A stretch of 64,000 bases of DNA from Agrocybe praecox (lineage: Eukaryota; Basidiomycota; Agaricomycetes; Agaricales; Agrocybaceae), in the NCBI GenBank assembly GCA_964017145.1, contig OZ024843.1, forward strand, positions 797,001 through 861,000. Direction: 5' to 3'. The notes below the pieces were generated by a model that did not search any database, had not been told where the DNA came from, and was given only the letters and a program-made list of their open reading frames with translations. The position numbers and the translations under genes were made by a program. Below are positions 33,242 through 46,543 of the stretch, in pieces (position 1 is the first letter of the stretch; each line of letters starts with the position of its first letter).

Positions 33242-33766
33242 GTCGAAGAACATGAGATCCGGTAGTGAAGAAGGGGGCTCTATGTTCGAGGAAACATTTT
33301 TTTAGATGGCCAGAAAATCCATATCATAGATTCTGTTTTGTGCTTTGGCTTCCATGCACATGCTCCATGAGAAAGTGTCCGATTGACAACCTGATGCGCG
33401 CAAGTAAGTTGAAGGAGAAGGAATTGCATCCAGCTAGATCACCCTGGTGTCCATCTTCCAGGTTCCCATGAAATAAGTTGACTCCAAGAAATCGAATATT
33501 CCTCCAGAGCTCCAGCCTACTATCGGATCGAGTACACTGAGCGCCGGGATGCATGTTGAGTGAGAGGTGTATTTTAAGCCCGTCAAGCGACATTGTCGGA
33601 CATGATTAAAAGTAGCCACACCGAGGAGCAAGTGACTCGATTCCCGTTTCACGAACCGTATCGGTTCCGCAAATGTCGGCATCAATATGTGGGAATATAA
33701 TGCCAGCCGTTGAAACAATTCGCAATCCACGCCCTTCTTTCCCAAACCACGATGATGCCAGTTTCA
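33242..33766. other. promoter region of P-loop kinase 1
   Basis: No gene. It holds a block (GTGACTCGATTCC at 33632 and TCGGTTCCGCAAATGT at 33660-33676) that recurs upstream of P-loop kinase 2. Confidence 0.55.
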
Positions 33767-34578
33767 ATGAATAACAAATTTTCGTTCCCGCCCTTGTTGG
33801 GTGACGGCAATGGACGATATCGCATCCACATCGTTGGGAACAGTGGTATGTTTCGCGCCCAAAATGCAATGACATGATAAGTCTTAGCAGTATTTTGACC
33901 TTCGCGCCGTCGACCAGGCACTGGCAAGGTAAGTGTCTGCTGCATACACAAGCCATCGTCGAGTTCGTATGCGTGTTGCTTAGAGCACGACGGCGAACGC
34001 GTTGGCTCGAGCCCTTAACATCCCATGTATTTCGATGGACCGCATCATGTGGCAGCCCAATTGGGTGCAAACGTCACCAGAAGAATTTAAGCTGCAGCTT
34101 CGAAAATCACTAGACCAGGCAATAGAAAATCATGGGGGCTGGATTGTCGAAGGGAATTATGAGAAAAGGGGAGGATTGATAGCTTTCGAGGAGGCAACCG
34201 ACATTATCTGTAAGCCCCCTTTGCGTACGAGCATCCGCAGATAATATGATTTTTGACCTAGGGTTGGACCCACCCCTCATGCTGTACCTTCCTCGCTTGA
34301 TCTGGAGGACGTTCTTGCGTCTCTTCCGATTGGATGAGCCATGCAGCGTTGGGTGCTTGGAGAAGCCCAGCGAAGTATTCTTTTCCAAGGACAGTATCGT
34401 GTGGTGGTGTTTTACCCAGCATGGGGTTTGTCGAGAACGTTATGCAGGGAGGATGAAGGAGATTGGTCTTGAAACCGGGGAAAGCCTGGAGAGACGAAGA
34501 ATGAGGAGGTTTGGTGGCTGGGGTTCGTCGCTCAAAAATTGGTTGGGTGAGGTGCAGGACATGGTGCGATCCTCTTAG
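33767..34578 (+). CDS. P-loop NTPase kinase, FlaR-like, copy 1
   Basis: Small nucleotide kinase-like P-loop protein related to bacterial 'topology modulation'/FlaR and AAA_18 proteins; substrate unknown. Start ATG 33767 (MNNKFSFPPLLGDG) matches the starts of the paralogues; an in-frame ATG at 33752 is possible. The Walker A motif GNSGTGKS is assembled from three exons: RIHIVGNSG, then a tiny exon GTGK (about 33932-33941), then STTANALARALNIPCISMD. A further intron (34213-34258) joins EATDII to WLDPPLMLYLPRLIWRT. The lid region contains CSVGCLEKPSEVFFSKDS and RRRMRRFGGW. About 205 residues, all blocks intact. It converges on the FunK1 gene at 35277. Confidence 0.82.
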
Positions 34579-35276
34579 AGTTCGAAAAAGCTTGACCACC
34601 AAGAGGTCTACCTGAACATGTGTCTGTTAAGATTACTCAGTCATGAGAAAGATCTATGATGTAGTATAAACGGCCTTAATACGTACGATAAAGAATATTC
34701 CACTTGAAATATATTTATGTCCTTGCAGCCAAAACCGAATTCCACAGCCATTGGAATAATTCGCGACAATCGCCAATCTTCTCCCGCGTACATTCGTGAT
34801 GCTGTATTTTGTGTATAAACCAAGTTCTAAGTGTAATCAGAGAAAGCGTCGAGGGATGATGGAGGTTGGGATGAAGAATAAAACGGCAATTGCCGCATAT
34901 ATTTCACAGTAATAAAATAACAACTTTGGATTCATATTTCGTGAAAAGTCTCTGAGAAAAAAGACAATATAGAAGGGAAAGGGAAGAGGAAAATGACATA
35001 TAGATACAACCGAGTCATAGATTATAGTAGGTGGAATGAAATGTTAACAAACAAAAAATGGAAAGCAGGTTAAATTTGCTTACGCGAGGATCAATCTCAG
35101 CGCATTTATCTTGGAATTCCACGTCAACGATCTTATACTGAGTGGACATGGATTTTAAATATTCTTGAGGCAAAATGAAACTGAGTATTGCTGCAGCTGT
35201 AAAACCGGCGAGAGAGCAAAGGAAATTACGACTCTAGTCGTCCATTATGAATTAACTTGACTGAGAGTTGGCTAGT
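34579..35276. other. convergent 3' flanks of P-loop kinase 1 and FunK1-1
   Basis: No gene. It contains a GGCAATTGCC palindrome (34885-34894) after GATGATGGAGGTTGGG, a block that also occurs downstream of P-loop copy 2 and, partly, copy 3. Confidence 0.5.
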
Positions 35277-37799
35277 TTACGATTGGCGGAACGGCCGGGG
35301 CCTCTTGGAAGACGATGCACTGGAACGGTCGCCCTCGGATGACACACTACGTTTGACTCCGCCTTTGGAGCCTGTACCAGCACTTGCCTTTGGGGAGTTA
35401 TCACAAGCAGGCTTCATATCTGCTGGCCATTTGTTGTCAGCTAATGCCTTTTCGATTATGCCTAGAGCTCCTACGTGATCACGTAGTATCAAGCGCTCGT
35501 GTGAGACCAAGCTGCTCTGAATTGCCACCTTCATAGCAGATTCTTCCGTGTGGTTCGAATCAGCGTTCAATAGAGAGTCGGCAGCATCTCGGAGTGACAC
35601 AAGATAAATGTGGTATTCAAAGAGTGCTCCAGCAAAATCACGGAGCATCACTTCCAGTGGTGTGACGTTCAAGGAGAGTGGACCATAGGTAAGCCGACGG
35701 GAAGTCAAATATTCCCACTTCGCTCTACCGCCAAAATGCTGACCAGTCACCGAATTGTATTGGTTTTCCTCAAATATGTCCCTGATTATGTCCTTCAAAT
35801 GAAAGGTAAGGGAGTGAGGCATGTACCGGAGAATGACGTAGAGAAGCACCCAGAAGAATGACTCTATGTCATCGTGTATCGTGTGTACGCTGTTAGGGTA
35901 TCGCAGAAGTGTATACGACATAAATTGCCAAGTGCCCTGGTAACACATAAGATGTTAGTAGATTTTGAGGATAAACGAAGATTGGTTACCGAGCGCCCAA
36001 GTTGTCGAGGTCCAGAACCAAGATCTTTGACTGCACGAGCCATATCCCAGTCGTTGAGAAGTCCAAAAACAGACCCAGCTTGATTGACGTAGATCATGAT
36101 GTTTCCGAAGCTGATATCCCTATGAAGAATATCACACTTATTGAAGGCCTCTTGATGAGCTGAAAAAAGTCAGGCGTCAGTTGCATAAAATATTGGATCG
36201 GAGAAAATCTCACCAATTAACGCACAGCGAATTACAAACAGTAGTTCTTTGGGGGACGAAAATGATTCCAGGGGTTTCCCAACTTTGTCCGTCATAAACC
36301 GAATGTGTCCTCGTTGCTCCAAATGATCTATCATACCTCCGATATTCCATGTTTCATTGATGTAGTCTTTAGTGACCGTTTTCTGGAATGGTCCCTCCAG
36401 ATCATCTCCGCCAAGGTATATCGGCACATGAGAAACGTTCTTCTCATTCAGACGCTTGATGATTTCCGTTTCTTTCTCCATTCCTTCCGCTATGTTCCTT
36501 CAGGCGTCTTTAACAAAGACAAGTTCCTTAGAAGGGAGTCGAACGGCTGGATAACCTTTTGTGGCCCGACCTGTGGCAGAAACCGGTTCGGCGAGCGCGC
36601 CCCAAACGAGAACAGACTGGTAGGATCTCTCTTCTTCCTTTCCGCTGCAAGCCTCAGGGTCTATTGGGTCGAGAATTCGAAGTTTATAAACAGATCGCTT
36701 CTTGCCGCCTTTTGGTGGGTAGGCTTCCAATACCTCGTGAGCAATCTCAGTCTCGGCGGCATTGGCCAATTCGGCTGTAGGGTCTTTCCCTCTTGCAGCA
36801 TCCGAGAGGTTTTCAAACCTCCATAGAAATTCCAGCAGGAGGTCGCCGTTCTGGCGATAGTTGAATCGTTCAGTGACCACCGCGCCATCGCGGTCAAACC
36901 TAATTAAGCGGGCGTATGGGTCACCGAGCCAGACGATGAAGCAGTGCGTTCGAAATTGTCGGGCACGCATGATTCTGGCGTAACCAGCCAGTTGACCCCT
37001 ACATTTAAGTCGCAGATCTTCTGATGGCTCGAAAGGATAAACGGGAGGAGCTGGCATGGCGTTTGTTGTTCCACTGATATCGGCTTGTGTGATGTCGCTA
37101 GCGGCAGGGGTGGATCGGACGGAAGTAGAAGCTGGGGTAGAGGGCTGTGTAGTGGGTGCAGGATGGTCTTCAAATGGATCGATGGACTCTCCGCCGATCG
37201 ACAGAGGCGCTTTGATTTCCAGAACCAATTCGCCTACTTCAAACTGAGTCGGATGCAGGCTGGTATCCACGCTCTTGTCATAAAGCATCATGTCTGAGTG
37301 GTTTCTCATACCAGGATAGTTCTCCACATCTGGGTTCCTAGACGTGTCGACGATTTTCAATGAAAAGAGTGCTCCAGAATCTGTAATGATGTTTTCCTGA
37401 CAATATAATAAATATTCAGTACAATTTGACCAAAAAAAGTACGAAGAAAAACCACACCAGAGGGGGGTACATTTCAGTCTCCGACGTATACTGCTTAAAT
37501 TTGGACAGAGAGAAAGAACTCTTCCATTTTACAGCTTTTCGAGGCTTGGGGTAACGAGGATTGGACACCGAGAGAAATTCGTCGAGGAAAGTTGGAACTG
37601 GCATGGGACCAACCCATTTTCCCGATAGCTCTTGTGCAAGCCTTCTTTCCTTCGCAGCGGCAAGAGTTAGTGTATACGCATGAGGCTCAGAGCCTTGCAT
37701 GGTTAACTTTCGCGGAGATCCTCCTTCAGAGTGCTTTAGAGAGGCAAGTGCGAGGTTTGAGAAGGCGCTGCCCTTTGAGGTGAGCGAAGAGGAAGGCAT
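35277..37799 (-). CDS. FunK1 fungal-type protein kinase 1
   Basis: Large kinase of the FunK1 family, an expanded group in mushroom-forming fungi, substrates unknown. The N-terminal region includes ELSGKWVGPMPVPTFLDEFL, followed by a linker rich in Ser/Thr/Pro. The conserved pre-kinase block is HCFIVWLGDPYARLIRFDRDG, then a LLLEFLWRF helix. The kinase part reads VLVWGALAEP, SATGRATKGYPA, ELVFVKDAWR (the invariant lysine), HIRFMTDKVG, ILHRDISFGNIM (catalytic HRD), LLNDWDMA (the DFG position) and GTWQFMSYTLL. A C-terminal helical part ends in a low-complexity Ser/Lys/Arg tail (SSASSSKRPRPFRQS), probably nuclear. About seven exons; no stop in the spliced frame. Some 740 residues, normal for the family. 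Confidence 0.88.
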
Positions 37800-39461
37800 G
37801 GTACAAGAAGATGAGACTTACAGCAGAAAGCTTCGTCAAATTTATAAAATTCAAAGACAATGCATATTCTGTCTTCCGCCTTGTAGGCTAAGCAAAAATT
37901 AAACTAAACGTGAATCGCGATCTTGGATCTATCCTTGATGTCAAAAAGCTGTAATGACCAAAAAAAAAAAAAAAAAAAAGACCTCCAGCTGCTATAGCTT
38001 CAAATTTCCTAATGGAATACGAACAATGTATAACTCTCGAGTGGCCAACAAGTGGCAAACTTGAAGATAACCGAGTGGCAAAGATATAGCTGCCGGTCGG
38101 CAGTTTAGTAATAAAGAGACACCAAAAAGAGGTTTCTGGTAAGCAAGATAAATGGAAGAGTCGGTTTCCCAAGTAACTCTGACCAGTTCGTGGCTGCAGA
38201 GGAAGTGGTTCAAGAATAACCAGATTGGGCGCGTAATTGCACCCGACGCGCTGACTGTTGGCATGACTACGTCAGACCCTGATAGTCACGAGAAATCTTA
38301 AGGGCAGGCGAAATCGCGTATATTTACGCGTCAACGTCAAAAGACATACATGCTACTTCAATATTTCTGTCTCCTTACAAAACATCTCTGATATATATTT
38401 CTTCGTACTACTACTAATTCTGTTTGAGGTCAAGCACCACCCTCACCCGTCAAACTGGACGTATACCTTTTTACGTTCTGTATTCTGCTCGTCGTCATTT
38501 TGACAATCAGACATTTTAAAATTGTGGAAAATCCGTACATATTTATATCAGACCTTTGTTCCCGATGTAGATGATCAATGAGCTGCAGTGAGAATTGTTT
38601 TGTCCTCGAGGCTGATTGATAGGTATGAATAATGGATAGATATGAACAGAATGCTCTAGAACATTCGGCAAATAAATCCTTAACACTTTTAAATAGCCAC
38701 TTTCAACATTTCAAATTTTAGTTTCAAATTGTAGCTGACCTGTGGAGAGAGAAGGGTTCGAAGGAATCTGGCAGTCATCTGCACTGTAAATGGTATTTTC
38801 CCCTTGCGGAATTAGATCCCATGCCCCTTCTATTGCAATCATATGAAGCCTGTTGGACTATGTCCTTAGGTACCTCACATTGTCTACTCACGGGATTATT
38901 CCCACGCCTCGTACTCCATATGTATTCTCGTACTCGCCGTGTTTCCTCCTTAATCCATTATCATTTCTCTCGTCGTGTCTCGTCCCTGCGTTGCTGCACC
39001 TCCTTCTGACAAAGCCCATATGGCTATTTGGGTGCACATCTGTGTTCCAGAGGCTAGACAGAATACCGACAGGCTAAGTGATTTATAAAGCTGGTATGTC
39101 TCCTCGCTTCTCAAGGAAGCCCGAAGCTATCCCGAGGGAGAGCACGCCATCCCCATTGGAAAATTCCAGCACATTCAATGCAAAAAAATGAGAATGGACC
39201 AGGAAGGCCGCTCAATTTTTTACGCAATTATGCATAATATCTCTACGAGCGCGACGTTTGCATCGTCTGCCATATGGACTCTGCATCAATTTCGCGTGCC
39301 CATTCAGGAAGTTTCTGCCTAAAATGGCTTGTCCGGGCCGAGCATAGCGATCGAGATCACATGATGCCCAAGAGCAGCGGACAACAACAGCCGGCTTTCT
39401 TTCTCCTTGATTCTGGACTACACGCAACTCCGATTTCCCTCAAGAGTCTCCACAGTCCGTC
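37800..39461. other. divergent intergenic region between FunK1-1 and the deacetylase
   Basis: Holds a run of about 20 A at 37960-37979 and AT-rich sequence. Short frames only; no feature with support. It probably includes both promoters. Confidence 0.5.
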
Positions 39462-41604
39462 ATGTCAAATCGAAAGGTTGCATACTTCTACGACTGTACG
39501 TATCTTTGAACTTGTAGCTCTTTCTTAGAGCTGAAAGACGATTGAATAACAGCGGATGTCGGGGCATACACATACGGGCTGGGACACCCTATGAAGCCTC
39601 ACAGGATACGCGTAACACACGACTTGGTTACTGCATATGGAATGCTGGATAAAATGCATGTTTTGGTGAGTTGTCGCATTTGTGTGTTTGCGGCGGAAAG
39701 TCTGATGTTTGTGGATGGGCAGAGAGCGAAACGTGCGACACCGGAAGTTATGAGCTCGTTCCATACGGATGAATATGTCCACTTCTTGCAGAATGTTACT
39801 CCGGAGACGGCTGAGAAGATGACCTTTCATGGGACACGATGTATGTCGCCTCTTTTCTTTCAGTTTTTGCTTCTTTTCTTGGAGATGGTTCTGCCATCCC
39901 GAGTTTCAATCCGTTTTTCAGGTGTTTTTGGTTGTTGACAATTTTATGTTACAGTTTTGGTCGGAGAAGATAATCCCGCATTTGAAGGAGTATTCGAGTT
40001 CTGTACTATCTCAGCTGGAGGATCCATCGGTGTGTGCTTACATATCTTTACGAGACTTGTATCACTCAAAGGCAACTTTTTCGTTTATCTAGGCGCAGCT
40101 CGAAAAATCATGTCAGGTGCTGCTGACATCGCTATAAATTGGGCAGGAGGACTTCATCATGCTAAAAAACGCGAAGCATCTGGATTTTGCTACATTAACG
40201 ATATCGTTCTTGGGACTTTGGAACTGCTCAGGACATATCCCCGAGTTCTGTACATCGATATTGACTGTCATCATGGAGATGGGGTCGAGGAAGCGTTCTA
40301 TACCAGTGACCGAGTGATGACCTGCAGTTTCCATAAGTTTGGAGAATACTTCCCTGGGACGGGTACCCAAGAAGACAAAGGCAGAGGCAAAGGGAAGGGT
40401 TATGCTGTCAACGTTCCTCTAAAGGATGGGATTACGGATGAATCGTTCAGGAGTGTTTTTCAACCGGTATGTGATCTGATCCCTACACTTAGACATCTCG
40501 TTTGACTCATGCCTCAGGTCATCTCCAAAATCCTCGAGACCTTCCGCCCTTCAGCTGTTATACTGCAGTGCGGCTCCGACTCGCTTGCCGGAGATAAGTT
40601 AGGCTGTTTCAATTTGACGATGAAGGGTCATGCAGCATGTGTCCAGTTCATGAGGAAGCAAAACCTGCCCCTTATTTTGTTAGGAGGTGGTGGGTATACT
40701 GTGAAGAACGTCGCTCGCACATGGGCATTTGAAACTGCGTGTGCACTTGGAATAGAAGATGATATTGATCTCAACTTGCCATGGAATCAGTACTTTGAGT
40801 GGTTTGGGCCGCGGTATAGGCTCGAAGTGCCGGAGAACAATATGGAGGACTTAAATGTTAAGGATGGGTCGCTGGAGAAGGTTAGGTACGTGCAGATCAT
40901 GTCTTTGAAACTCGCGATGTTTCCATTCTGAAGCGACATTCACAGAGAGAAGGCCCTGGAACAACTGCGGGATTTAAACGCTGCACCGTCTGTGCAGATG
41001 CAAGACGTTCCGAGGGAGAGTTTACAGCAACACCTTGGCTTCAGCAAAGACGAAGAGACAGCTCCACGCGATATACTAGACGAAGAACTCGCAAGTAAGA
41101 ATCTTATCTGTTCGTTGTTTCACGTCACCTTACTGACTGGCACCCGAAGAGCATGTGCGCTACGTGTACAATCTTCAAGATTCAGACTCGACGACAGACG
41201 ATTCCGAAGAGTCCGACGCATGGGAATCAGATGAGTCGACACTCAGCTGGAGGCTATCAAACCGTGTTAATGGAAGAAGGTCGAGCCAATCACCGCTGCC
41301 AGCGTCAAGAAGCAACAAGAAGCGCATGAGCCTGCTCACAGGGCAGTACTTCGACGTCCCCGAAGAACCGGAGTATGCTCATTATACTTGCGGTATTGAT
41401 ACTTCGAGATCGACGAAACGGCGGTTCTTCCTCCCGGAAGGATGGGACGAGGATGGAGGCGTCGATTCCAGTGTGGATATGAGAACAAGATTGTTCAATG
41501 GGTCTGAGAGATATGATTTGGGGAATCTCATGGCTAGGGGCGGTCGGTCTGCAGACGAAGCAGAAGACGAGGACTATGAGGATGGGATGGTTGTCGATTC
41601 ATGA
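39462..41604 (+). CDS. HOS2: class I histone deacetylase, HOS2-like
   Basis: Zinc-dependent lysine deacetylase, the catalytic subunit expected in a Set3C-type complex in the nucleus. Exon 1 is short ([11 protein letters not shown] from 39462). Splicing gives [20 protein letters not shown], close to HOS2 rather than RPD3. Then [20 protein letters not shown], the core [19 protein letters not shown] (charge-relay His pair), [17 protein letters not shown] (zinc ligands), FFPGTGT-type loop read as [16 protein letters not shown], and [15 protein letters not shown] (catalytic Tyr). Exon edges are consistent, for example a 58-nt intron that joins MHVL to RAKRAT. The C-terminus is an acidic/serine-rich extension ([20 protein letters not shown], then [16 protein letters not shown] and [11 protein letters not shown]). 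It appears intact. The HOS2 choice rests on remembered family differences. Confidence 0.9.
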
Positions 41605-42456
41605 CAATTTGCGGTTAAGTATTTTTGCGTTTTACGTTATTCTCCCTTGGTCAGTGTATAATTGTATTTTACTGCTAGTATCACCTTTTTTATAGGTTAT
41701 TTATTCCTGTGTTGTACAAGTAAAAATGGACGTTGAAAGTCTTGCTATCGAATGGGATTCTTGATATGTTTGCCAATTTGTCTTCGAAATTGAAATTTGC
41801 TGTTGACTGCCAACTGCCGCGCCTGAATTCTTTAATTCCACCCACAAACCAGCTCTCACACCTTTCTTCCTGACCATGACATCGAAATTGGCGATTCACC
41901 CAGCTACCGTTTTTTAACTCTGTTGTCCAGCCGTATGCAACTCAGAATACAACGAACAATGTTTGGTCGCGTCTGCTATGGAATTTCATCAACGACAAGA
42001 TAAGACTCACTGAGCAAGAGAGATTCAAGCCAATTCCCCGCCAATTCCCCGCCAATTGTATGTTGCAAATTAAAATCTCTTGATACGATATGAGCCCTGA
42101 AATTTGTGTTACATAGTCTCTCTTATCGGGTGCTGAGCGTTATCAGTGACCGGATCCTTTCTTAGCCCGTATCCACCGACGTTTCCAGTCCGAAAGACCA
42201 GGCCCCGCGGCGCTTGTCAACCTTTGCTATCTTTGACTTATCGCCAATCTATTATGGAATGGATACTTCACAGTGCCTTGATAGGATGATAGATAATTTC
42301 GTCGCGTGCTGGTGTCAATTATCAGACGTTTTATCTCCCGTGGGAGGTCCTTGGGGAAATACCTAATCTTTAAATACCCGCATAGCGAAACAAACAGATG
42401 AATTCAATTCTCTACCTCTTGTTCGCTTCGAAGCTCCCTTTTCCTTTGCTCCCCCA
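41605..42456. other. intergenic spacer, promoter of the NCS2 permease
   Basis: No gene. A CT-rich leader precedes the ATG at 42457. Confidence 0.5.
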
Positions 42457-44663
42457 ATGTCGTTACCTACGTCGAGCCAGCCTCAAGCTACCGAACCACC
42501 AACGGTGACGGCGTCGAGTTCGAAGCTCACACCGCTCACAGAAAGAGTTCGAAAGGTGAAGCGGAGGCTCACCACACGGGATGGTTGGATTGGCGACTAT
42601 GACTATGGCTGGTCCGTATTTCTCTGCCAATTGTGGTATACTTCACAGTGGATTGACCTTATGTTCTCTTTGACAGGCTTTGTACGCCTAGGCTTCCATT
42701 CATGAAACAAGACCGCCGCGAACCTCCCTTCTACGCCCTGGACGCCGAATTGCCTCTCGTCCTCGCCATTTCGAGCGGTTTGCAGCATGCTCTTGCTATG
42801 CTGGCAGGTCTTATCACGCCTCCTATTATTTTTGCTTCTGCGCTGAGTTTGGACGCGGAAACTTCATCTTACATGATTTCGGCATCCCTTATTGGCTGTG
42901 GTACGTTTGAATACTGTTGCGCGGACAAAGTTATACCTATCTCTTACACGAACCTGGTATATTTAGGAATCATGAGTCTGGTGCAAATGTCGCGAATTCA
43001 TCTCTTCAAAGGATACTATCTCGGAACTGGCCTCATCACAGTCGTCGGAACAAGTTTCGCAACATTGTCAACTGCTAATGCTGTAAGTAAATTTCCTAGT
43101 ATCATGAGAATAATTAGTCCTAGAATTAACTTTCTTTCCTGTCCTCCAGATCTTCGATGCTATGTATAAAGATGGAACGTGTCCCATGATTACAGCTGCG
43201 GATGGGACAATAAGTCGAGGTGCTTGTCCAGATGCGTACGGAATGGTTCTTGGTATGTTGAACTTATATTTCTCTACCAAATGAAGAGTCACGACCAACA
43301 TGCTCACACCTAATCAAGGCACATCCCTCATCTGCTCGTTCCTGGAGATATTCATGTCCTTCTGCTCGCCTAAGGTTCTCAAGAGAATCTTCCCACCTCT
43401 CGTCACTGGTACAGTCATCTTGCTAATCGGTTCCTCTCTCATCGGAAGCTCTGGAATCGCGAACTGGGGTGGAGGCTCGAATGACTGCCAAAGTCGTCCG
43501 GAAACCGGAATCTTCCAGCTCTGCCCGACTATCTTTGCTCCTCGACCACTTCCGTATGTCTTTTGTTGTGATTGCTCAAATCTTCCACACCTGCTGACTC
43601 TTTTCCCTTCCTGAATAGATGGGGTTCACCCGAATTTATTGGTCTTGGCTTCCTGTCATTTTCGACCATTATCTTGACAGAGATGTTCGGCTCGCCTTTC
43701 ATGAAGAATATCAGTATCATTGTTGGCCTTCTTGTTGGTTGTATTGTCGCTGGAGCTGCTGGATATATGGACGACACGAACATCAAAAGCGCTCCTGCTA
43801 TCACTTTCCTGTGGGTTAAAACCTTCAAGATCAACGTATATCCTCCTGCTATCTTACCTATGTTGGCCGTATATGGTACGTGGCCATCAAACTCATTCCT
43901 TTAGCTTTTGCAGCCATTTATATTTCTTACCCTCCAGTTTCCCTTGCTATGGAAGCCATTGGCGATATTACCGCTTCTGCCGAAGTCTCGCGGCAGGAAG
44001 TCGTCGGCGACGTGTTTGACTCTCGTATTCAAGGCGGCATTCTTGGTGACGGAATTAGTGGATTCGTCTCTTCCCTCTTCACAGTAACACCCCTCTCCAC
44101 CTTTGCCCAGAACAACGGAGTCATCGCCATCACTCGCTGCGCAAATCGAGGAGCCGGTCGCTGGTGCTGCTTCTTCCTCATCCTCTTTGGAATTCTGGGA
44201 AAGCTTTCCGGCGTATTCCTCTCCATTCCAAATCCTGTTTTAGGAGGGGTGACGACGTTCCTCTTTGCAAACGTCACTTCATCCGGTATTCGCGTGTTAT
44301 CGCATATTAGGTGGACCAGGAGGGATAGGTTTATCCTGTCTGCTGCCTTAGCGTTTGGTCTTGGAAATCTCCTGAAGGAAGATATCTTCACGCATCTGTT
44401 CGAGGGTGTTGAGAACCCTAATAAAGGCCTCAAAGGATTGTTCGATTCTATTACGATCATTCTCAGCACACCTTGTGAGTTTCAATTTACTATTATGGTT
44501 CGTTTCCTTCATATGCTAATTCTTTCGTCCAACAGTCCTCTCTGCCGGGCTTGTAGCTGCAGTACTGAACCTGATCCTACCTCAAGAAGCGCCAGAACCT
44601 ATCCAAGATGACGCTTCTGCTGAGGTCGTTGATGTAGAATCTCAGGATGAAAAGAAAGCTTAA
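42457..44663 (+). CDS. NCS2/NAT purine permease, uric acid-xanthine type
   Basis: Plasma-membrane proton symporter of the nucleobase-ascorbate family (Aspergillus UapA/UapC type), importing xanthine and uric acid. The N-terminus is cytosolic (TTRDGWIGDYDYGWL after splicing). The first helix carries the conserved SGLQHALAMLAG. Further helices include GTGLITVVGTSFATLSTANA, LVTGTVILLIGSSLIGSSG with NWGGGS, and LSFSTIILTEMFGSPFMKN. The NAT signature reads QNNGVIAITRCANR, which matches [QEP]NxGxxxxTR. The C-terminus is short and acidic (EAPEPIQDDASAEVVDVES). About seven introns, all short. Length near 570 residues with 12-14 helices, normal for fungal members. Specificity is inferred from the T-R signature only. 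Confidence 0.9.
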
Positions 44664-45700
44664 TTAATCACCTAGTGACCTTGCTTTCGGTTGTTTTGTT
44701 ATCACTTAAGTTCATCTATACCTTTATATAATCTGCTTGTATCTCTATTGTTTTGTAGCTTTTTCCCCGCAGAATCGTTTCTTGCGATATATAAATCTTT
44801 TATTTTATTTTGCTTGTGCTACGACTGTGCTATGTATGTCGAATGTCCTGAACATCGCGGCAATTGCCGTTATCTTCTTAGTCCCAACCTCCATTATCGT
44901 CGAGCAACGCTGAGCCTCGCCAGGCTTCCCCCAATTACTTTCAAACGCATAGCACATGGTTTTAATCAATGATTTCGCACCCTGATTGTGCTCGAAGTCC
45001 GACATTCTTGCCAAAAAAAATCGTCTGAAAAGCATTTTATCTCGGTGCTTGTGGATTCAATTTTAGCTGCAAGGATGTAATCATATCATATTTCTTTGGA
45101 ATAAATATTATCGTACTACGTATGAAGATCATTTTTAAAATATAAACATCCATTTCGTAACCCTAACCGCACGATCCTAGCAGAATTGTTCTGGTTATTT
45201 ACTCGGATAGATGGGTGTGCCACCCGGCAAGGTGCACGATGTTCAAGATTCTTTTTTCTTTTCAGAGGGTGGTGTAAGGTACGCACCTTGCCTACGCCCG
45301 AAACCGACACAAACACACCATTTCGGACCGAAGCCATTCCCCCTTTTCCTTATACTACCCTTTTGGTTTATTTTCCTTTCTGCCAGCGAAGCACCCTTAA
45401 GGGTTCTCCGTCGCTTGTTTAATTAGTCTTAGGAAACTTCTTTTCGCCTAGATAAACCCCTCCTATTTTGATTTTATTTCAGATTCTGCCCCCTGAGTAT
45501 CGCTTCAAGCAGAATTACATATATAAACGTAGTCCTACTTGTTTGTACTCAGCAGCAGAAGTTATGTACCTGACTCACACTCGTTATTGATACACGCAAC
45601 GTCCCACAACCATCCTTTTCGTTCCCTACCCATAACATCATCACCAAGAGGTTTAGGACCCCCGAGACGATTCCGCCTCGTCTCCCCTCTTCTCCCGAAC
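44664..45700. other. convergent 3' flanks of the permease and P-loop kinase 2
   Basis: No gene. It carries the GGCAATTGCC palindrome block (44859-44930) seen also near 34885. Overlapping short frames on both strands around 45186-45426 are not supported. Confidence 0.5.
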
Positions 45701-46543
45701 TCATAACGGTTCACATCGTTTCAGTGGGTTCGTTCTAAGGCGTACCGTGTTCTCTACGTTGGCCAACCAGTCCTTCAGAGATGAACCCCATCCACCAAAT
45801 ATCCTCATTCGTCGTCTTTCTACGTCCCTCCCGTTCTCAATACCGATCTCTTTCATCTTTGCGGCATAACGGTTTCGACAGGTCCAGTGCTTAGTGATAC
45901 ACCACCATATGATGCTATCCCTCGAAAAGAACACTTCACTTGGTCTCTCGAAACATCCTGCACTGCATGGTTCGTGCATTCGGAAAAGACGCAAGAAAGT
46001 CCTCCAGATTAGACGAGGAAGATAAAGTATGAGAGGTGGATCCAACCCTGGACCGAAAAATCATATCCATCGGAACCTTGAAAATGCTATGCTTGAAAAG
46101 AGGCTTACAGATAACATCTGTTGACTCCTCGAAGGCTATCAAACCCCCTCTTTTTTCACAATTGCCCTCGACGACCCATCCCCCATCTGTCTCTGTGGCT
46201 TCATCAAGTAAATTTCGAAGACGTGCTCTGAACTCTTCTCTGGGAGTTTCTACCCAACCAGGCTGCCACAAAATTCTGTCCATCGAGATACACGGAACGT
46301 TCAGGATTCGAGCCAAAACGGTCGCTGTTGTGGTCTGACCAGCATGGATGCTAATAATGTAATGCTACAGACGGAGGAGCCTTACCTTGCCACTACCTGT
46401 TGGTCATTGCAGGTTGAGCGTCGCTAAGCCTCATTTCCTTTTGACTCCGAGATACGAAACATACCGCTATTCCCAACAATATGGACGCGATATCGACCGT
46501 GGCCGTCGCCCAACAAGTGCGGAAACGCGTCTTCGCTATCCAT
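45701..46543 (-). CDS. P-loop NTPase kinase, FlaR-like, copy 2
   Basis: Paralogue of the genes at 33767 and 51092. Start ATG at 46543 (MDSEDAFPHLLGDGHGRYRVHIVGNSG). The tiny second exon supplies GSGK and the third starts TTTATVLARILNVP, giving Walker A GNSGSGKT. Then CISMDRILWQPGWVETPREEF, GGWVVEGNCEKRGGLIAFEE, and across the next intron STDVI joins WLDPPLILYLPRLIWRT. It continues CSAGCFERPSEVFFSRDS, RNRYAAKMKEIGIENG and ends in a longer tail than copy 1 (LRTNPLKRCEPL). All motifs are intact. The upstream region shares a block with copy 1. Role unknown: the bacterial relatives are small kinases, not proven enzymes. Confidence 0.82.

Noticed and set aside
45116..45426. Overlapping frames with a repeated GVGKVRT/GWCKVRT look on both strands
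   Set aside because: The frames are antisense images of each other, short, and without a domain or splice sites.
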